A model generated the notes under the pieces. The model saw only the letters and a program-made list of their open reading frames with translations, made no database searches and was not told the origin of the DNA. A stretch of 53,299 bases of DNA, from contig NZ_FNYZ01000027.1 in the NCBI RefSeq assembly GCF_900109095.1, forward strand, positions 1 to 53,299, given 5' to 3'. Source of the stretch: Sphingobium sp. AP50. GTDB lineage: Bacteria > Pseudomonadota > Alphaproteobacteria > Sphingomonadales > Sphingomonadaceae. A program made the position numbers and the translations under genes. This document shows, in pieces, positions 1 to 8,100 of the stretch (position 1 is its first letter; each line of letters starts with the position of its first letter).

Positions 1-90
1 CCGCCATGCGAAAACTCATCGTCACCGCCAATGCCGTCCTGCAATCCAAATCCCAGTGGCAACAGATAACTTGACACATCAACACGGTTG

Positions 91-136
91 CTGAGCTTGT
101 CGAAGGACGCGCGCAACCTCACTTCGAAAAGCTCAG
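91..136. repeat. Imperfect inverted repeat
   Basis: Two 15-nt arms, 91-105 and 122-136, are inverted copies with one mismatch around a 16-nt loop. The core CTGAGCTTGTCGAAG resembles a short intergenic palindrome common in sphingomonad genomes (from memory). It lies downstream of the leftward SDR gene and may act as a processing or termination structure. Confidence 0.55.
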
Positions 137-161
137 GACGAACGGAGATCGGATGGTCCCA

Positions 162-185
162 ATTTTAGCGAATGAGCCCTAAAAT
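162..185 (-). terminator. Weak hairpin after the SDR gene
   Basis: ATTTTAG at 162-168 and CTAAAAT at 179-185 are perfect 7-nt inverted arms around a 10-nt loop, 12 nt beyond the leftward stop codon. The stem is AT-rich and has no T tract, so termination is only a guess. Confidence 0.3.
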
Positions 186-196
186 GCGGACCGCTC

Positions 197-946
197 TCAC
201 CCCCGCCCGATAAACGGCATGTTCGTCGCCATCAGAGTCATGAACTGGACATTCGCGCCCAGCGGCAGGCTGTCCATATAGGCGATGGCCTCCCCCACCT
301 GCGCCACATCCATGACCGGTTCCGCCATCAACGCGCCATGCGCCTGTCGCACGCCGTGCTGCATCCGGTCGCCCATCGCGCTGCTCGCATTGCCGATGTC
401 GATCTGGCAGCAGGCAATGCCATACGCGCGGCCATCCAGCGCCGTGGACTTGGTCAGGCCCGTCACCGCATGTTTGCTGGCGGTATAGGCGATCGAATCC
501 GGCCGGGGGCTATGGGCCGAAATCGATCCGTTGTTGATGATCCGGCCTCCTTGAGGCGACTGCGCCTTCATCACGCGAAAGGCCGCCTGAAGGCACAGGA
601 ATGCGCCGGTCAGATTGGTGTCGATGATATGGCGCCAGTCCGCTTCCGCCAGATCGTCTATCGCCACGTCCGGCACATTGACCCCGGCATTGTTGAACAG
701 CAGGTCGACCCAGCCGAACGCCGCGACACTCTGGTCGAACAACGCCCGCACGCTGGCCGCATCGGTCACGTCGGTCGGGATCAACAGCGCCTCGACATCG
801 GCGCCCAGCAAGGCGCGACTGTCCGCCAGCGCCTCCATCCGCCGCCCGGCCAGCGCCAGACGATAGCCGCGCTGCGCGAGCGCAATCGCCGCCGCGCGAC
901 CGATCCCGCTGCCCGCGCCAGTGATGACCGCGACTCGCCCCGTCAT
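197..946 (-). CDS. Short-chain dehydrogenase/reductase
   Basis: A 249-residue classical SDR, an NAD(P)-dependent oxidoreductase of the cytoplasm. The Rossmann glycine motif TGAGSGIG is at residues 9-16, NNAG at 85-88, and the catalytic Ser141, Tyr154 and Lys158 are all present. Its start codon overlaps the stop of the upstream hydroxyacid dehydrogenase by one base (TAATG), so the two are probably translationally coupled. Third gene of a leftward operon with an idnO-like SDR and a 2-hydroxyacid dehydrogenase, so a sugar-acid or keto-acid substrate is likely. The exact substrate cannot be read from sequence. Confidence 0.9.
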   Translation of the reverse strand: MTGRVAVITGAGSGIGRAAAIALAQRGYRLALAGRRMEALADSRALLGADVEALLIPTDVTDAASVRALFDQSVAAFGWVDLLFNNAGVNVPDVAIDDLAEADWRHIIDTNLTGAFLCLQAAFRVMKAQSPQGGRIINNGSISAHSPRPDSIAYTASKHAVTGLTKSTALDGRAYGIACCQIDIGNASSAMGDRMQHGVRQAHGALMAEPVMDVAQVGEAIAYMDSLPLGANVQFMTLMATNMPFIGRG

Positions 947-1884
947 TATAGCGCGCTCGGCAAGGGCTGCCCGGCCAGCAGCGCATCCACATTGGCCAGC
1001 ACCAGATCGGCCATGGCCTTGCGCGTTTCCGCCGTCGCGCTGGCGATATGCGGGGCCAGCACGGTGCGATCGCTGGCGATCAGCCCGGCCGGGACCGAAG
1101 GCTCGTCCACGAACACGTCGAGCGCCGCCCCGGCAATCGCTCCGCTCTCCAATGCCTGCACCAGCGCCTCCTCGTCCACCACGCTGCCGCGCGCGACATT
1201 GACCAGATAGCCCTCGCGCCCCAGCGCATCCAACACGCCCGCATCGATCAGGTTGCGCGTCTCCTCCGTCGCGGCGCAGGCCAGCAGCAGCACATCGCTG
1301 TCCCGCGCCAGCGCCAGCAAGTCCGGCTCGAACCGATAAGACGCATCCTTGGCCATGCGACCATGATAGGCGACCGGGCCGAAAGGCGCCAGCCGATCGG
1401 CAATGGCGCGCCCGATATGCCCCAGTCCGACGATGCCGAAGCGCCGCCCGGACATCTTGCGCTTCAGGGGGAAGCCGTCCTCCAGCCAGCGCCCGTCGCG
1501 CACGAAGCGATCGGCGGCAGGCAGGCCGCGCAACAGGCCGATGGTCAGGCCGATCGCCAGATCGGCGACATCATCGGTCAGGACGCCCGGCGTGGTGCTG
1601 ACCGCCACGCCCCGTTCCCGCGCAAAAGGAATGTCGACCTTGTCATAGCCCACGCCATTGATCGCGATCAGACCCAGCGCGGGCAGCGCCGCCATCAGAT
1701 CGTTGGAACAGCCCAAATGCCCGCCGGTCACGACGATCCGGACGGAGGCGGCATTTTTCGCCAGCCAGTCCGCCTGTGCCGCCACGTCCAGATCGAACCA
1801 GCGCACCACCGGGCCACGCCCCGCCAGTTCCGCCTCCAGATAATCGGACAGCGGACAGAGCTGCAATGCGATCCCCTGGTTCAT
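946..1884 (-). CDS. D-isomer-specific 2-hydroxyacid dehydrogenase
   Basis: A 312-residue NAD(P)H-dependent 2-keto-acid reductase of the GhrB/2-ketogluconate reductase group. The nucleotide-binding motif GLGHIG is at residues 153-158. The catalytic Arg232 (NVARGS), Glu261 and His279 (APHIAS) are intact. The start at 1884 is chosen because AAGGAGAG lies just upstream, although the frame stays open further 5' into the idnO-like gene. Between two SDR genes in a gluconate/idonate locus, the likely reaction is 2-ketogluconate to gluconate. Glyoxylate or hydroxypyruvate reduction is the alternative, since these enzymes are broad. Confidence 0.88.
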   Translation of the reverse strand: MNQGIALQLCPLSDYLEAELAGRGPVVRWFDLDVAAQADWLAKNAASVRIVVTGGHLGCSNDLMAALPALGLIAINGVGYDKVDIPFARERGVAVSTTPGVLTDDVADLAIGLTIGLLRGLPAADRFVRDGRWLEDGFPLKRKMSGRRFGIVGLGHIGRAIADRLAPFGPVAYHGRMAKDASYRFEPDLLALARDSDVLLLACAATEETRNLIDAGVLDALGREGYLVNVARGSVVDEEALVQALESGAIAGAALDVFVDEPSVPAGLIASDRTVLAPHIASATAETRKAMADLVLANVDALLAGQPLPSAL

Positions 1885-1907
1885 GATCCCTCTCCTTTCT
1901 CTTTTTT

Positions 1908-2669
1908 TTAGATGACCGACAGGATGCCGCCATCGACATAGATGGTCTGGCCGTTGACGAAATTGGATGCGGAGGAGGCAAGGAAGACAGCCGCGCCGTG
2001 CAGCTCCTCCAACTGGCCCCATCGTCCGGCCGGCGTGCGCCTGCACAGCCATTCGTCGAACACCGGGTCTTCGACCAGCGCCTTGTTCAGCGGCGTATCG
2101 AAATAGCCCGGCCCGATCGCATTGACCTGAAGCCCGTGCCGCGCCCAGTCGGCGCACATGCCCTTGGTCAGATTCTTCACCGCGCCCTTGCTGGCGGTGT
2201 AGGGGGCGATGCCGGGGCGGGCCAGTTCGCACTGGACGCTGCCGATGTTGATGATCTTGCCATGGCCGCGCGCGATCATGTGCGGGGCCACCGCCTTGCT
2301 GACATAATAGACGCTGTCCAGATTGGTCGCCATCAGTTCGCGCCAGTGATTGTCGTCGAAACTGTCGAGCGGCGCGCGGCGCTGAATGCCCGCATTATTG
2401 ACCAATATGTCGATCGGCCCGACATCGGCCTCCACCGCCGCGATGCCGGCATTGACCGATGCCTGATCCGTCACGTCGAACAGGCTGGTCGCAACTGCGA
2501 TCCCCTGCCCTTCCAGTGCCGCCGCCGCGGCATCCAGCGCCTCGCGGCTCCGGCCATTCAGCACGACGCGCGCGCCGGCCTGACCCAATGCCGTGGCGAT
2601 CGAAAAGCCGATGCCGCGCGCGGCGCCGGTGATCAGGGCAGTGCGCCCTTCAAGCGAGAACAGGGACAT
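1908..2669 (-). CDS. idnO: Gluconate 5-dehydrogenase-like SDR
   Basis: A 253-residue SDR resembling IdnO, which reduces 5-keto-D-gluconate to D-gluconate. TGAARGIG spans residues 14-21, NNAG is at 91-94, and the catalytic Ser144, Tyr157 and Lys161 are present. The start at 2669 is preferred over an in-frame ATG 15 nt upstream because GGAGG lies 8 nt before it. First gene of the leftward operon, divergent from the idonate dehydrogenase gene with a shared 138-nt regulatory gap. That pairing is the main support for the gluconate assignment; the SDR fold alone would not give it. Confidence 0.8.
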   Translation of the reverse strand: MSLFSLEGRTALITGAARGIGFSIATALGQAGARVVLNGRSREALDAAAAALEGQGIAVATSLFDVTDQASVNAGIAAVEADVGPIDILVNNAGIQRRAPLDSFDDNHWRELMATNLDSVYYVSKAVAPHMIARGHGKIINIGSVQCELARPGIAPYTASKGAVKNLTKGMCADWARHGLQVNAIGPGYFDTPLNKALVEDPVFDEWLCRRTPAGRWGQLEELHGAAVFLASSASNFVNGQTIYVDGGILSVI

Positions 2670-2703
2670 GATGCAAACCTCCAACTTGTCTTCAGCCTAT
2701 TGA

Positions 2704-2715
2704 GTGACCGGTCAC
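2704..2715. promoter_or_regulatory. Palindromic operator candidate in the idn divergent gap
   Basis: GTGACCGGTCAC is a perfect 12-bp palindrome with a central CpG, as in many LacI-family operators. It lies between the divergent idnO-like and idnD-like genes, 35 nt upstream of the leftward start. The LacI-type regulator encoded at 4241-5323 is the obvious candidate binder (inference). Confidence 0.5.
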
Positions 2716-2716
2716 A

Positions 2717-2746
2717 TTGCAATCTCCACCACTTCATTTTTATAAA
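2717..2746 (+). promoter_or_regulatory. Possible idnD promoter
   Basis: TTGCAA at 2717-2722 and TATAAA at 2741-2746 are separated by 18 nt and would start transcription about 55 nt before the idnD-like start codon. The palindrome at 2704-2715 sits right upstream of the -35 box, a position suited to control. Confidence 0.35.
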
Positions 2747-2807
2747 TTCCAATGGATATTGCGGCACTATTTGACAAATGATATCGGTCCCATAAAGGAG
2801 AGTCGAT

Positions 2808-3863
2808 ATGCTTGCTGCCGTGTGCCACGGAAAGAAGGATTTGCGGGTCGAAGCCAGGGAGGAACGGGCGCTGGCGGCCAATGAGGTGCGCGTGGCGGTG
2901 GCCTATGGCGGTATATGCGGGTCCGACATGCATTATTATCATCGCGGCGCCGTTGGCGATTTCGCCGTGCGCGAGCCGATGGCGCTGGGGCATGAGATTT
3001 CCGGCGTTGTGGTCGAAGTCGGCACGGACGTCACCCATGTCAGCCCCGGCATGAAAGCGGCACTCGACCCCAGCCGCCCCTGCCTGACCTGTGACTATTG
3101 CCGCGCCGGGCGCATGAACCTGTGCACCGACATGGTCTTTCTGGGCAGCGCCGGCCGCTTCCCCCATGTGCAGGGTGGCTTTGCCCAAACGCTGATCCTG
3201 CGCGGCGACCAGATCATCCCCGTGCCCGCCGATACCGACCTGCTCAAACTCTCGGTCGCCGAACCCCTCTCCGTCGGCCTCCATGCCGTGGCCCGCGCCG
3301 GTTCCTTGATGGGCAAGCGCGTCATCGTCACCGGCTCCGGGCCGATCGGCCTGCTGACCGCCCGCTCCGCCCTATATGCCGGCGCGATCGAGGTCGTCTG
3401 CACCGATGTCGAGGATGCGGCGCTGGCCGTCGCGCGGGACCATATGGGCGCGACCGGCACGATCAACGTCGCGCGCGACCCCGAAGCACTCAGCGCCTAT
3501 GCCAGCCCCGCCGGCTATTTCGACGTCGCCTTCGAAGCCTCCGGCGCGCCTTCCGCCCTGCTCTCGCTCTTCCCCGTGGTCCGGCGCGGCGGCCGCATCG
3601 TGCAGGTCGGCATGCTGCCCCCCGGCACCGCCCCGATCCCGGTCAATCCGCTGCAATCGCGCGAGATCGAATTTGTCGGCGCCTTCCGCGCCAATGGCGA
3701 ATTCCGCCTTGCCGTCGACCTGATCGTGTCGGGCGCGATCGACGTCGCCCCGATCCTGTCGGGCACCTTTCCGCTCGCGCAGTCGGTCGATGCCTTCGAA
3801 CAGGCCGGCGACCGCTCGCGCTTCGTCAAACTCCATATCGCCATCAGCAAGGACGCCCAATGA
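2808..3863 (+). CDS. idnD: L-idonate 5-dehydrogenase (zinc MDR)
   Basis: A 351-residue medium-chain zinc dehydrogenase that fits L-idonate 5-dehydrogenase, oxidising L-idonate to 5-keto-D-gluconate with NAD(P). Catalytic zinc ligands are Cys37 (GGICGSD), His62 and Glu63 (GHE). The structural zinc lobe has Cys92, Cys95, Cys98 and Cys106. A GSGPIG nucleotide-binding turn lies near residue 175. AAAGGAG stands 7 nt before the ATG. The gene overlaps the next one by ATGA. With the 5-ketogluconate reductase and gluconokinase nearby, the GntII-type idonate route is the best fit; sorbitol- or threonine-type MDRs are less likely. Confidence 0.82.
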   Translation: MLAAVCHGKKDLRVEAREERALAANEVRVAVAYGGICGSDMHYYHRGAVGDFAVREPMALGHEISGVVVEVGTDVTHVSPGMKAALDPSRPCLTCDYCRAGRMNLCTDMVFLGSAGRFPHVQGGFAQTLILRGDQIIPVPADTDLLKLSVAEPLSVGLHAVARAGSLMGKRVIVTGSGPIGLLTARSALYAGAIEVVCTDVEDAALAVARDHMGATGTINVARDPEALSAYASPAGYFDVAFEASGAPSALLSLFPVVRRGGRIVQVGMLPPGTAPIPVNPLQSREIEFVGAFRANGEFRLAVDLIVSGAIDVAPILSGTFPLAQSVDAFEQAGDRSRFVKLHIAISKDAQ

Positions 3864-4195
3864 TCACCCGCACCGCCATTTTCGAAGGACATATCAAGCC
3901 CGGCTTCGAGGACCGATTTCGCGAGGAAGTGCGCACCCGCCTTGCCCCGCTCTGGGGCCAGTTTCCCCATGCCAGCAATGTCCGCCTCTTCTTCGTCGAC
4001 CAGATGGATGATGGCGCCCCGCCGATCGCGATGATGCAGCAGGTCGACTATCCCTCGCTCGCCGCACTGGAGGAAGCCCTCGCCTCCCCCATGCGCACTA
4101 GGGCCCGCGCCCTGACGCTGGAATTGCTGGAGATGTTCGAAGGCCGTTTCTACCACGCCATCAGCGGCGGCAACGCAGTGGCCGCCACCGCCTGA
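3860..4195 (+). CDS. Small conserved protein, possible dimeric alpha/beta barrel
   Basis: A 111-residue protein without signal peptide or membrane segment. The pattern of a short strand (TAIFEGHIKPG), an acidic helix, a second strand with FFVDQ and a final helix suggests a ferredoxin-like dimeric alpha/beta barrel of the EthD/antibiotic-monooxygenase kind. No catalytic residue can be named. The start overlaps the idnD-like stop (ATGA), so it is probably translated with the dehydrogenase and serves the same pathway, for instance as a lactone- or mutarotase-like helper. That role is speculation. Confidence 0.8.
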   Translation: MITRTAIFEGHIKPGFEDRFREEVRTRLAPLWGQFPHASNVRLFFVDQMDDGAPPIAMMQQVDYPSLAALEEALASPMRTRARALTLELLEMFEGRFYHAISGGNAVAATA

Positions 4196-4240
4196 CGCTG
4201 ATATGCGAAGAGGATTGCCTCTTTCAGGAAAGCCCCAGCC

Positions 4241-5323
4241 ATGAGCCGCCCCCCCCGCGAGACAGACGCCGCCGCCGAACCGAAAGCCGGTCGCCGTGCG
4301 TCCCAGCGACCGACCATTCGCGACGTCTCGCGGCTGGCGGGGGTATCGCGCATGACCGTCTCCCGCGTGCTCAGCGATCCCGAACTGGTACTGCCCGCCA
4401 CGCGGGAAAAGGTGCTCAAGGCGGTCGCCGACCTCGGCTATGTACCTGACAAGACGGCCGGCAGCCTGTCGAGCCGCCGTACCGGCTTCATCGCGCTGAT
4501 GCTGCCGACGCTGACCAACGCCAACTTCGCGGCGGTCGCCCATGGCCTGACCGAAGCGTTGCGGGAGGCCGACTATCACCTCCTGATCGCCTATACCGAT
4601 TATGACATGGCGGAGGAGGAGCGACAGCTCCGCAACCTGCTCGCTCGCCGTCCCGAAGCGATCGTGCTGACCGGCGCGATGCACCGCCGCAACGCCAGCC
4701 GCATGCTGATGGCGGCCGACGTGCCCGTGGTGGAAATCGCCGATCTGCCCAGCCAGCCGATCGAACATGCCATCGGTTTTTCCAACTACCAGGTCGGCCG
4801 CACCGCCGCCCGCTATCTGCTCGATCGCGGCTTCACCCGGATCGGCGCGCTGGCCGCCTCCCCCGACGGCGAAGTCACCGATCATCGCGGCGAAGAGCGT
4901 ATGCGCGGCTTCGAGGATGAACTGCGCCTGTCACGCCTGTCGACCGACCGCGTGTTCCGCCACGGCACCGCGCCGGTCAGCTTCCATCATGGCGCCGCGG
5001 CCTTCCGCGCGCTGGTGGAACAATATCCCGATGTCGAAGCCCTCTTCGCCGTGTCCGACCTTTCCGCCGTCGGCGCGGTGATGGAGGCGCAGCGCATGGG
5101 CCTGCGCATCCCCGAAGACATCTCGATCATGGGCTTTGGCGATTTCGAAATCGGCCGGGAAATCAACCCGGCGCTCACCACCATCCTGGTGGATTTCCGC
5201 GCGCTCGGCGTCCGCACTGGCAAGATGCTGGTCGATCTGCTGGCCCGCGACACCCCTCTATCGCCCTCGATCGTCGATGTCGGCCTCCGCATCATCGAAC
5301 GGGCATCAGTGAAGGACAAGTAG
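4241..5323 (+). CDS. LacI-family regulator, GntR-like
   Basis: A 360-residue LacI/GalR repressor. The N-terminal helix-turn-helix reads TIRDVSRLAGVSRMTVSRVL at about residues 26-45, followed by the hinge helix and a periplasmic-binding-protein-like sensor domain. It resembles gluconate-utilisation repressors (E. coli GntR), with sensor ligands typically gluconate or 6-phosphogluconate. It lies between idnD-like and gluconokinase genes, two bases ahead of the next start, so it is co-transcribed with the genes it probably controls. The palindrome at 2704-2715 is a candidate target. A short hairpin (AAGAGG/CCTCTT) sits within 50 nt upstream of its start. Confidence 0.9.
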   Translation: MSRPPRETDAAAEPKAGRRASQRPTIRDVSRLAGVSRMTVSRVLSDPELVLPATREKVLKAVADLGYVPDKTAGSLSSRRTGFIALMLPTLTNANFAAVAHGLTEALREADYHLLIAYTDYDMAEEERQLRNLLARRPEAIVLTGAMHRRNASRMLMAADVPVVEIADLPSQPIEHAIGFSNYQVGRTAARYLLDRGFTRIGALAASPDGEVTDHRGEERMRGFEDELRLSRLSTDRVFRHGTAPVSFHHGAAAFRALVEQYPDVEALFAVSDLSAVGAVMEAQRMGLRIPEDISIMGFGDFEIGREINPALTTILVDFRALGVRTGKMLVDLLARDTPLSPSIVDVGLRIIERASVKDK

Positions 5324-5324
5324 A

Positions 5325-6206
5325 ATGCATATTGCGGTCATCGGCGTGGGCGTGATGGGATCGGCGATTGCCGGCCGCCTGCTGGACAGCGGGGTCACCC
5401 TCCACCTCTATGACCGCAATGCCGCAGCCATGGCGCCTCTCGTCGCACGGGGTGCCATGGCTGCGGACAGCGCATGCACCGCCACCGCCAGCGCCGATCA
5501 TGTCATCATCAGCCTCAACAGCGCCGCGATCGTGGAGCAGGCCGTGTTCGGCCCCGATGGCGTGGCGCAGGCCGCCGCTCCCGACAAATTGCTGATCGAC
5601 ATGTCCAGCATCGACGCCGGTCGTACCGCCGCCATGGCACAGCGCCTGCGCGACGAAAGCGGCATGGGCTGGGTGGACGCCCCCCTCTCCGGCGGCGCAC
5701 CGGCGGCCGCGCAGGGCAAACTCACCCTGATGGTCGGCGGCGCGGCAGAGGATTTCGAACGCGCACGAGCGGTACTGGACCTGCTGTCCACCAACATCAC
5801 CCTGTTCGGCGCACCGGGCGCGGGCCAGACGGTGAAGCTGATCAACCAGATATTGTGCGCCAATTATTTCATGGCCGTGGCCGAAGCCGTCCGCTTTGCC
5901 GAAGCCCATGGCGTGGACGCAACCCTCATCCCCGCTGCCCTTGTCGGCGGCCGGGCAGACAGCCGCATCCTTCAGGAATATATGGCCAAGATGGCCCGGC
6001 GCGATTATTCGCCGACCGGCCGGATCGACAATATGCTCAAGGATCTGGAAACGGTGCAGGCGTCGGCGCTGGCCACCCGCACCCCCCTACCCGTCACCTC
6101 GCTGATCGCCGATCTGCACCGCATGGCCGTCGCCGGGGGCCTCGGCCCGGCCGACAGTGCGGCCTATATGCGCCTGTTCGCGCTGGACGGGGAGCAGCCG
6201 GCATGA
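5325..6206 (+). CDS. Beta-hydroxyacid dehydrogenase (GlxR/3-HIBDH family)
   Basis: A 293-residue NAD(P)-dependent oxidoreductase of the 3-hydroxyisobutyrate/tartronate semialdehyde reductase family. The N-terminal GxGxMG motif covers residues 7-12, the substrate-binding DAPLSGG is near 118-124, and the catalytic Lys171 lies in GAGQTVKLINQ. It starts one base after the regulator stop and overlaps the gluconokinase start by ATGA. In this operon it could act on a sugar-acid side product such as tartronate semialdehyde or a 3-hydroxy sugar acid; the sequence does not settle which. Confidence 0.88.
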   Translation: MHIAVIGVGVMGSAIAGRLLDSGVTLHLYDRNAAAMAPLVARGAMAADSACTATASADHVIISLNSAAIVEQAVFGPDGVAQAAAPDKLLIDMSSIDAGRTAAMAQRLRDESGMGWVDAPLSGGAPAAAQGKLTLMVGGAAEDFERARAVLDLLSTNITLFGAPGAGQTVKLINQILCANYFMAVAEAVRFAEAHGVDATLIPAALVGGRADSRILQEYMAKMARRDYSPTGRIDNMLKDLETVQASALATRTPLPVTSLIADLHRMAVAGGLGPADSAAYMRLFALDGEQPA

Positions 6207-6697
6207 CCCGCGCTGTCGTGGTGATGGGGGTAGCGGGCTGCGGCAAGTCGACCCTGGGCCGGGCATTGGCCCAGCGCCTTGGCTGGTCCTTCGTGGAGGG
6301 CGATCTGTGCCATCCGCCGGAAAATGTCGCGCGCATGACCGCCGGCATTCCGCTGGACGACGAAGCGCGCCAGCCCTTCCTGCGCAATGTCGCCACCGCC
6401 CTCACTGCCTCGCGGCAGGGCGCCGTCGCCTCCTGCTCCGCCCTCAAGCGCGGCTATCGCGACCTCATCCGGCAGGAAGTGGGCGACGTGCTGTTCGCCC
6501 TGCCCCAACTGTCGCGCACCGATCTGGAACAGCGCATGGCGCAACGCCCCGGCCATTTCATGCCGACATCCCTGCTCGACAGCCAGCTTGCTACGCTGGA
6601 GCCGCCGGATGCGGACGAGCAGGCCCTGATCCTGGACGGAAACCTGCCGGTCGCAGAGCAGGTCAGCCGGATCGAAGCGGCCCTGCGCCACTCATAA
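6203..6697 (+). CDS. gntK: Gluconokinase
   Basis: A 164-residue GntK/IdnK-type kinase that phosphorylates D-gluconate to 6-phosphogluconate with ATP, feeding the Entner-Doudoroff or pentose phosphate route. The P-loop GVAGCGKS is at residues 9-16, followed by the family signature FVEGDLCHPPENVARM and SCSALKRGYRD. Length is typical. The start at 6203 (ATGA overlap with the preceding gene) is chosen because it opens directly onto the P-loop; the frame remains open far upstream but that part is the shadow of the preceding gene. Confidence 0.93.
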   Translation: MTRAVVVMGVAGCGKSTLGRALAQRLGWSFVEGDLCHPPENVARMTAGIPLDDEARQPFLRNVATALTASRQGAVASCSALKRGYRDLIRQEVGDVLFALPQLSRTDLEQRMAQRPGHFMPTSLLDSQLATLEPPDADEQALILDGNLPVAEQVSRIEAALRHS

Positions 6698-6736
6698 AAG
6701 GCTGAAGTCGCCAGCTTATAAAAGAAGAGGATTGCC

Positions 6737-8092
6737 ATGGCCCTGATGATTCAGCCGGACCCTGCCGCCGCCACGCCAGTCGGTACGGACCAGCGCCCCT
6801 GGCCCAACCCGCGCCGCGCCTGGACGGTCGCGCTGCTGTTGGCGCTGGCATCGATCGCATCGCAGTTCGACCGGGTCGTGCTCAACCTGACCGTGGAACC
6901 GGTGAAGGCGGAATTCGGGCTGGACGACACAAGCTTCGCCTTGTTGCAGGGGGTGGCGTTCGGCATCTTCTACACGCTGGGCGCCGTGCCGCTCGGGCGC
7001 ATGGCCGACCGCTATGAACGGCGCATCGTATTGGGCATCAGCCTCTTCTTTTTCAGCCTCGCCTCCATGGCGTCGGGCTTGGCCCGCAACTTCTCCCAAC
7101 TCTTCCTCTCGCGCGTCGCGGTCGGCTGCGGCGAAGCCAGCGTCACGCCCAGCGGCCTCTCTCTGCTCAGCGACCTCTTCCCGCCCGAAAAGCTCGGCCG
7201 CGCCGTCAGCGTCTTCTTCCTCAGCGCGCCCTTCGGCATCGGCCTTGCCTTCATGGCCGGGGGCAAGCTGCTCCAGTCGCTCACCGAACGCTGGCATGGC
7301 ACCGGCCTGCCCTTTGGCCTTGAACCCTGGCAGGCAGCCTTCCTGATCGTCGGCGCGCCCGGCCTGTTGCTTGCGCCCCTGATGCTGTTCATGAAGGAGC
7401 CGGAACGGCGCGGCCCCGGCGGCGCGACACCGCTCAGCGTGCGCGAAGTCGTGCAGGTGGTGCTGGATCGGCGCCATGCCCTGCTGCTGATGTTCGCCGG
7501 CTTCTCGATGGTGACGGTGGTGAACTTCGCCTATAATGTCTGGACGCCGGCCCTGTTCGCCCGCGTCTATGGCTGGAACCCGGCGGAGGTCGGCATCGGC
7601 TTCGGCCTCATCATGATGATCTGCGGCACGGGCGGCACCTATTTCGCCGGCTGGCTCAGCGACCGGCTGACCCGCGCCGGCCATGTCGACGCCCATCTGC
7701 GCGTCGCGGCGCTGGGCTTCCTCGCCTGCGGCGTCTTCGGCGCGGCCGCCCCCCTGATGCCCAATGCCTGGGCTGCGCTGGCGCTGATCGGCCCGGCCAT
7801 GTTTTTGAGCTGCATGCCCGTCCCCTGCGCCGGCACCGCCTTGCAACTCATCCTGCCCAACCGCGCCCGCGCCCAGGTAACGGCGCTCTACATCATGGTG
7901 ATCTCGCTGGTCGGGATCGGCATTGGCCCTGTGGTGATCGGCTTCATGACCGACCATCTCTTCACCGGCCCTACCGACATCCGCTATTCTCTGGCGATCG
8001 TCGTCGGCTGCGCCGCGCCGATCATGTCCGGCCTGCTGCTGCTGGCGCTGAAGCCCTATCGCACGCTGCGGCTGAAGGGGCAGGAGGGGTAA
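6737..8092 (+). CDS. MFS transporter, spinster/ACS-like
   Basis: A 451-residue inner-membrane major facilitator with about twelve hydrophobic segments. The motif after helix 2 reads GRMADRYERR, the MFS motif A. It resembles the spinster-like and anion:cation symporter groups often linked to sugar acids in sphingomonads. An AGAGG ribosome-binding site precedes the ATG. It lies 39 nt after gntK, so it is the likely importer of idonate, gluconate or a ketogluconate for the locus. It ends 8 nt from the convergent LacI gene. Confidence 0.88.
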   Translation: MALMIQPDPAAATPVGTDQRPWPNPRRAWTVALLLALASIASQFDRVVLNLTVEPVKAEFGLDDTSFALLQGVAFGIFYTLGAVPLGRMADRYERRIVLGISLFFFSLASMASGLARNFSQLFLSRVAVGCGEASVTPSGLSLLSDLFPPEKLGRAVSVFFLSAPFGIGLAFMAGGKLLQSLTERWHGTGLPFGLEPWQAAFLIVGAPGLLLAPLMLFMKEPERRGPGGATPLSVREVVQVVLDRRHALLLMFAGFSMVTVVNFAYNVWTPALFARVYGWNPAEVGIGFGLIMMICGTGGTYFAGWLSDRLTRAGHVDAHLRVAALGFLACGVFGAAAPLMPNAWAALALIGPAMFLSCMPVPCAGTALQLILPNRARAQVTALYIMVISLVGIGIGPVVIGFMTDHLFTGPTDIRYSLAIVVGCAAPIMSGLLLLALKPYRTLRLKGQEG

Positions 8093-8100
8093 TTCTGTCC

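Noticed and set aside
2771..2776. TTGACA considered as the idnD -35 box
   Set aside because: A 17-nt spacer would put the -10 box on the ribosome-binding site at 2794-2800. It may instead be part of the small palindrome ATTTGACAAAT.
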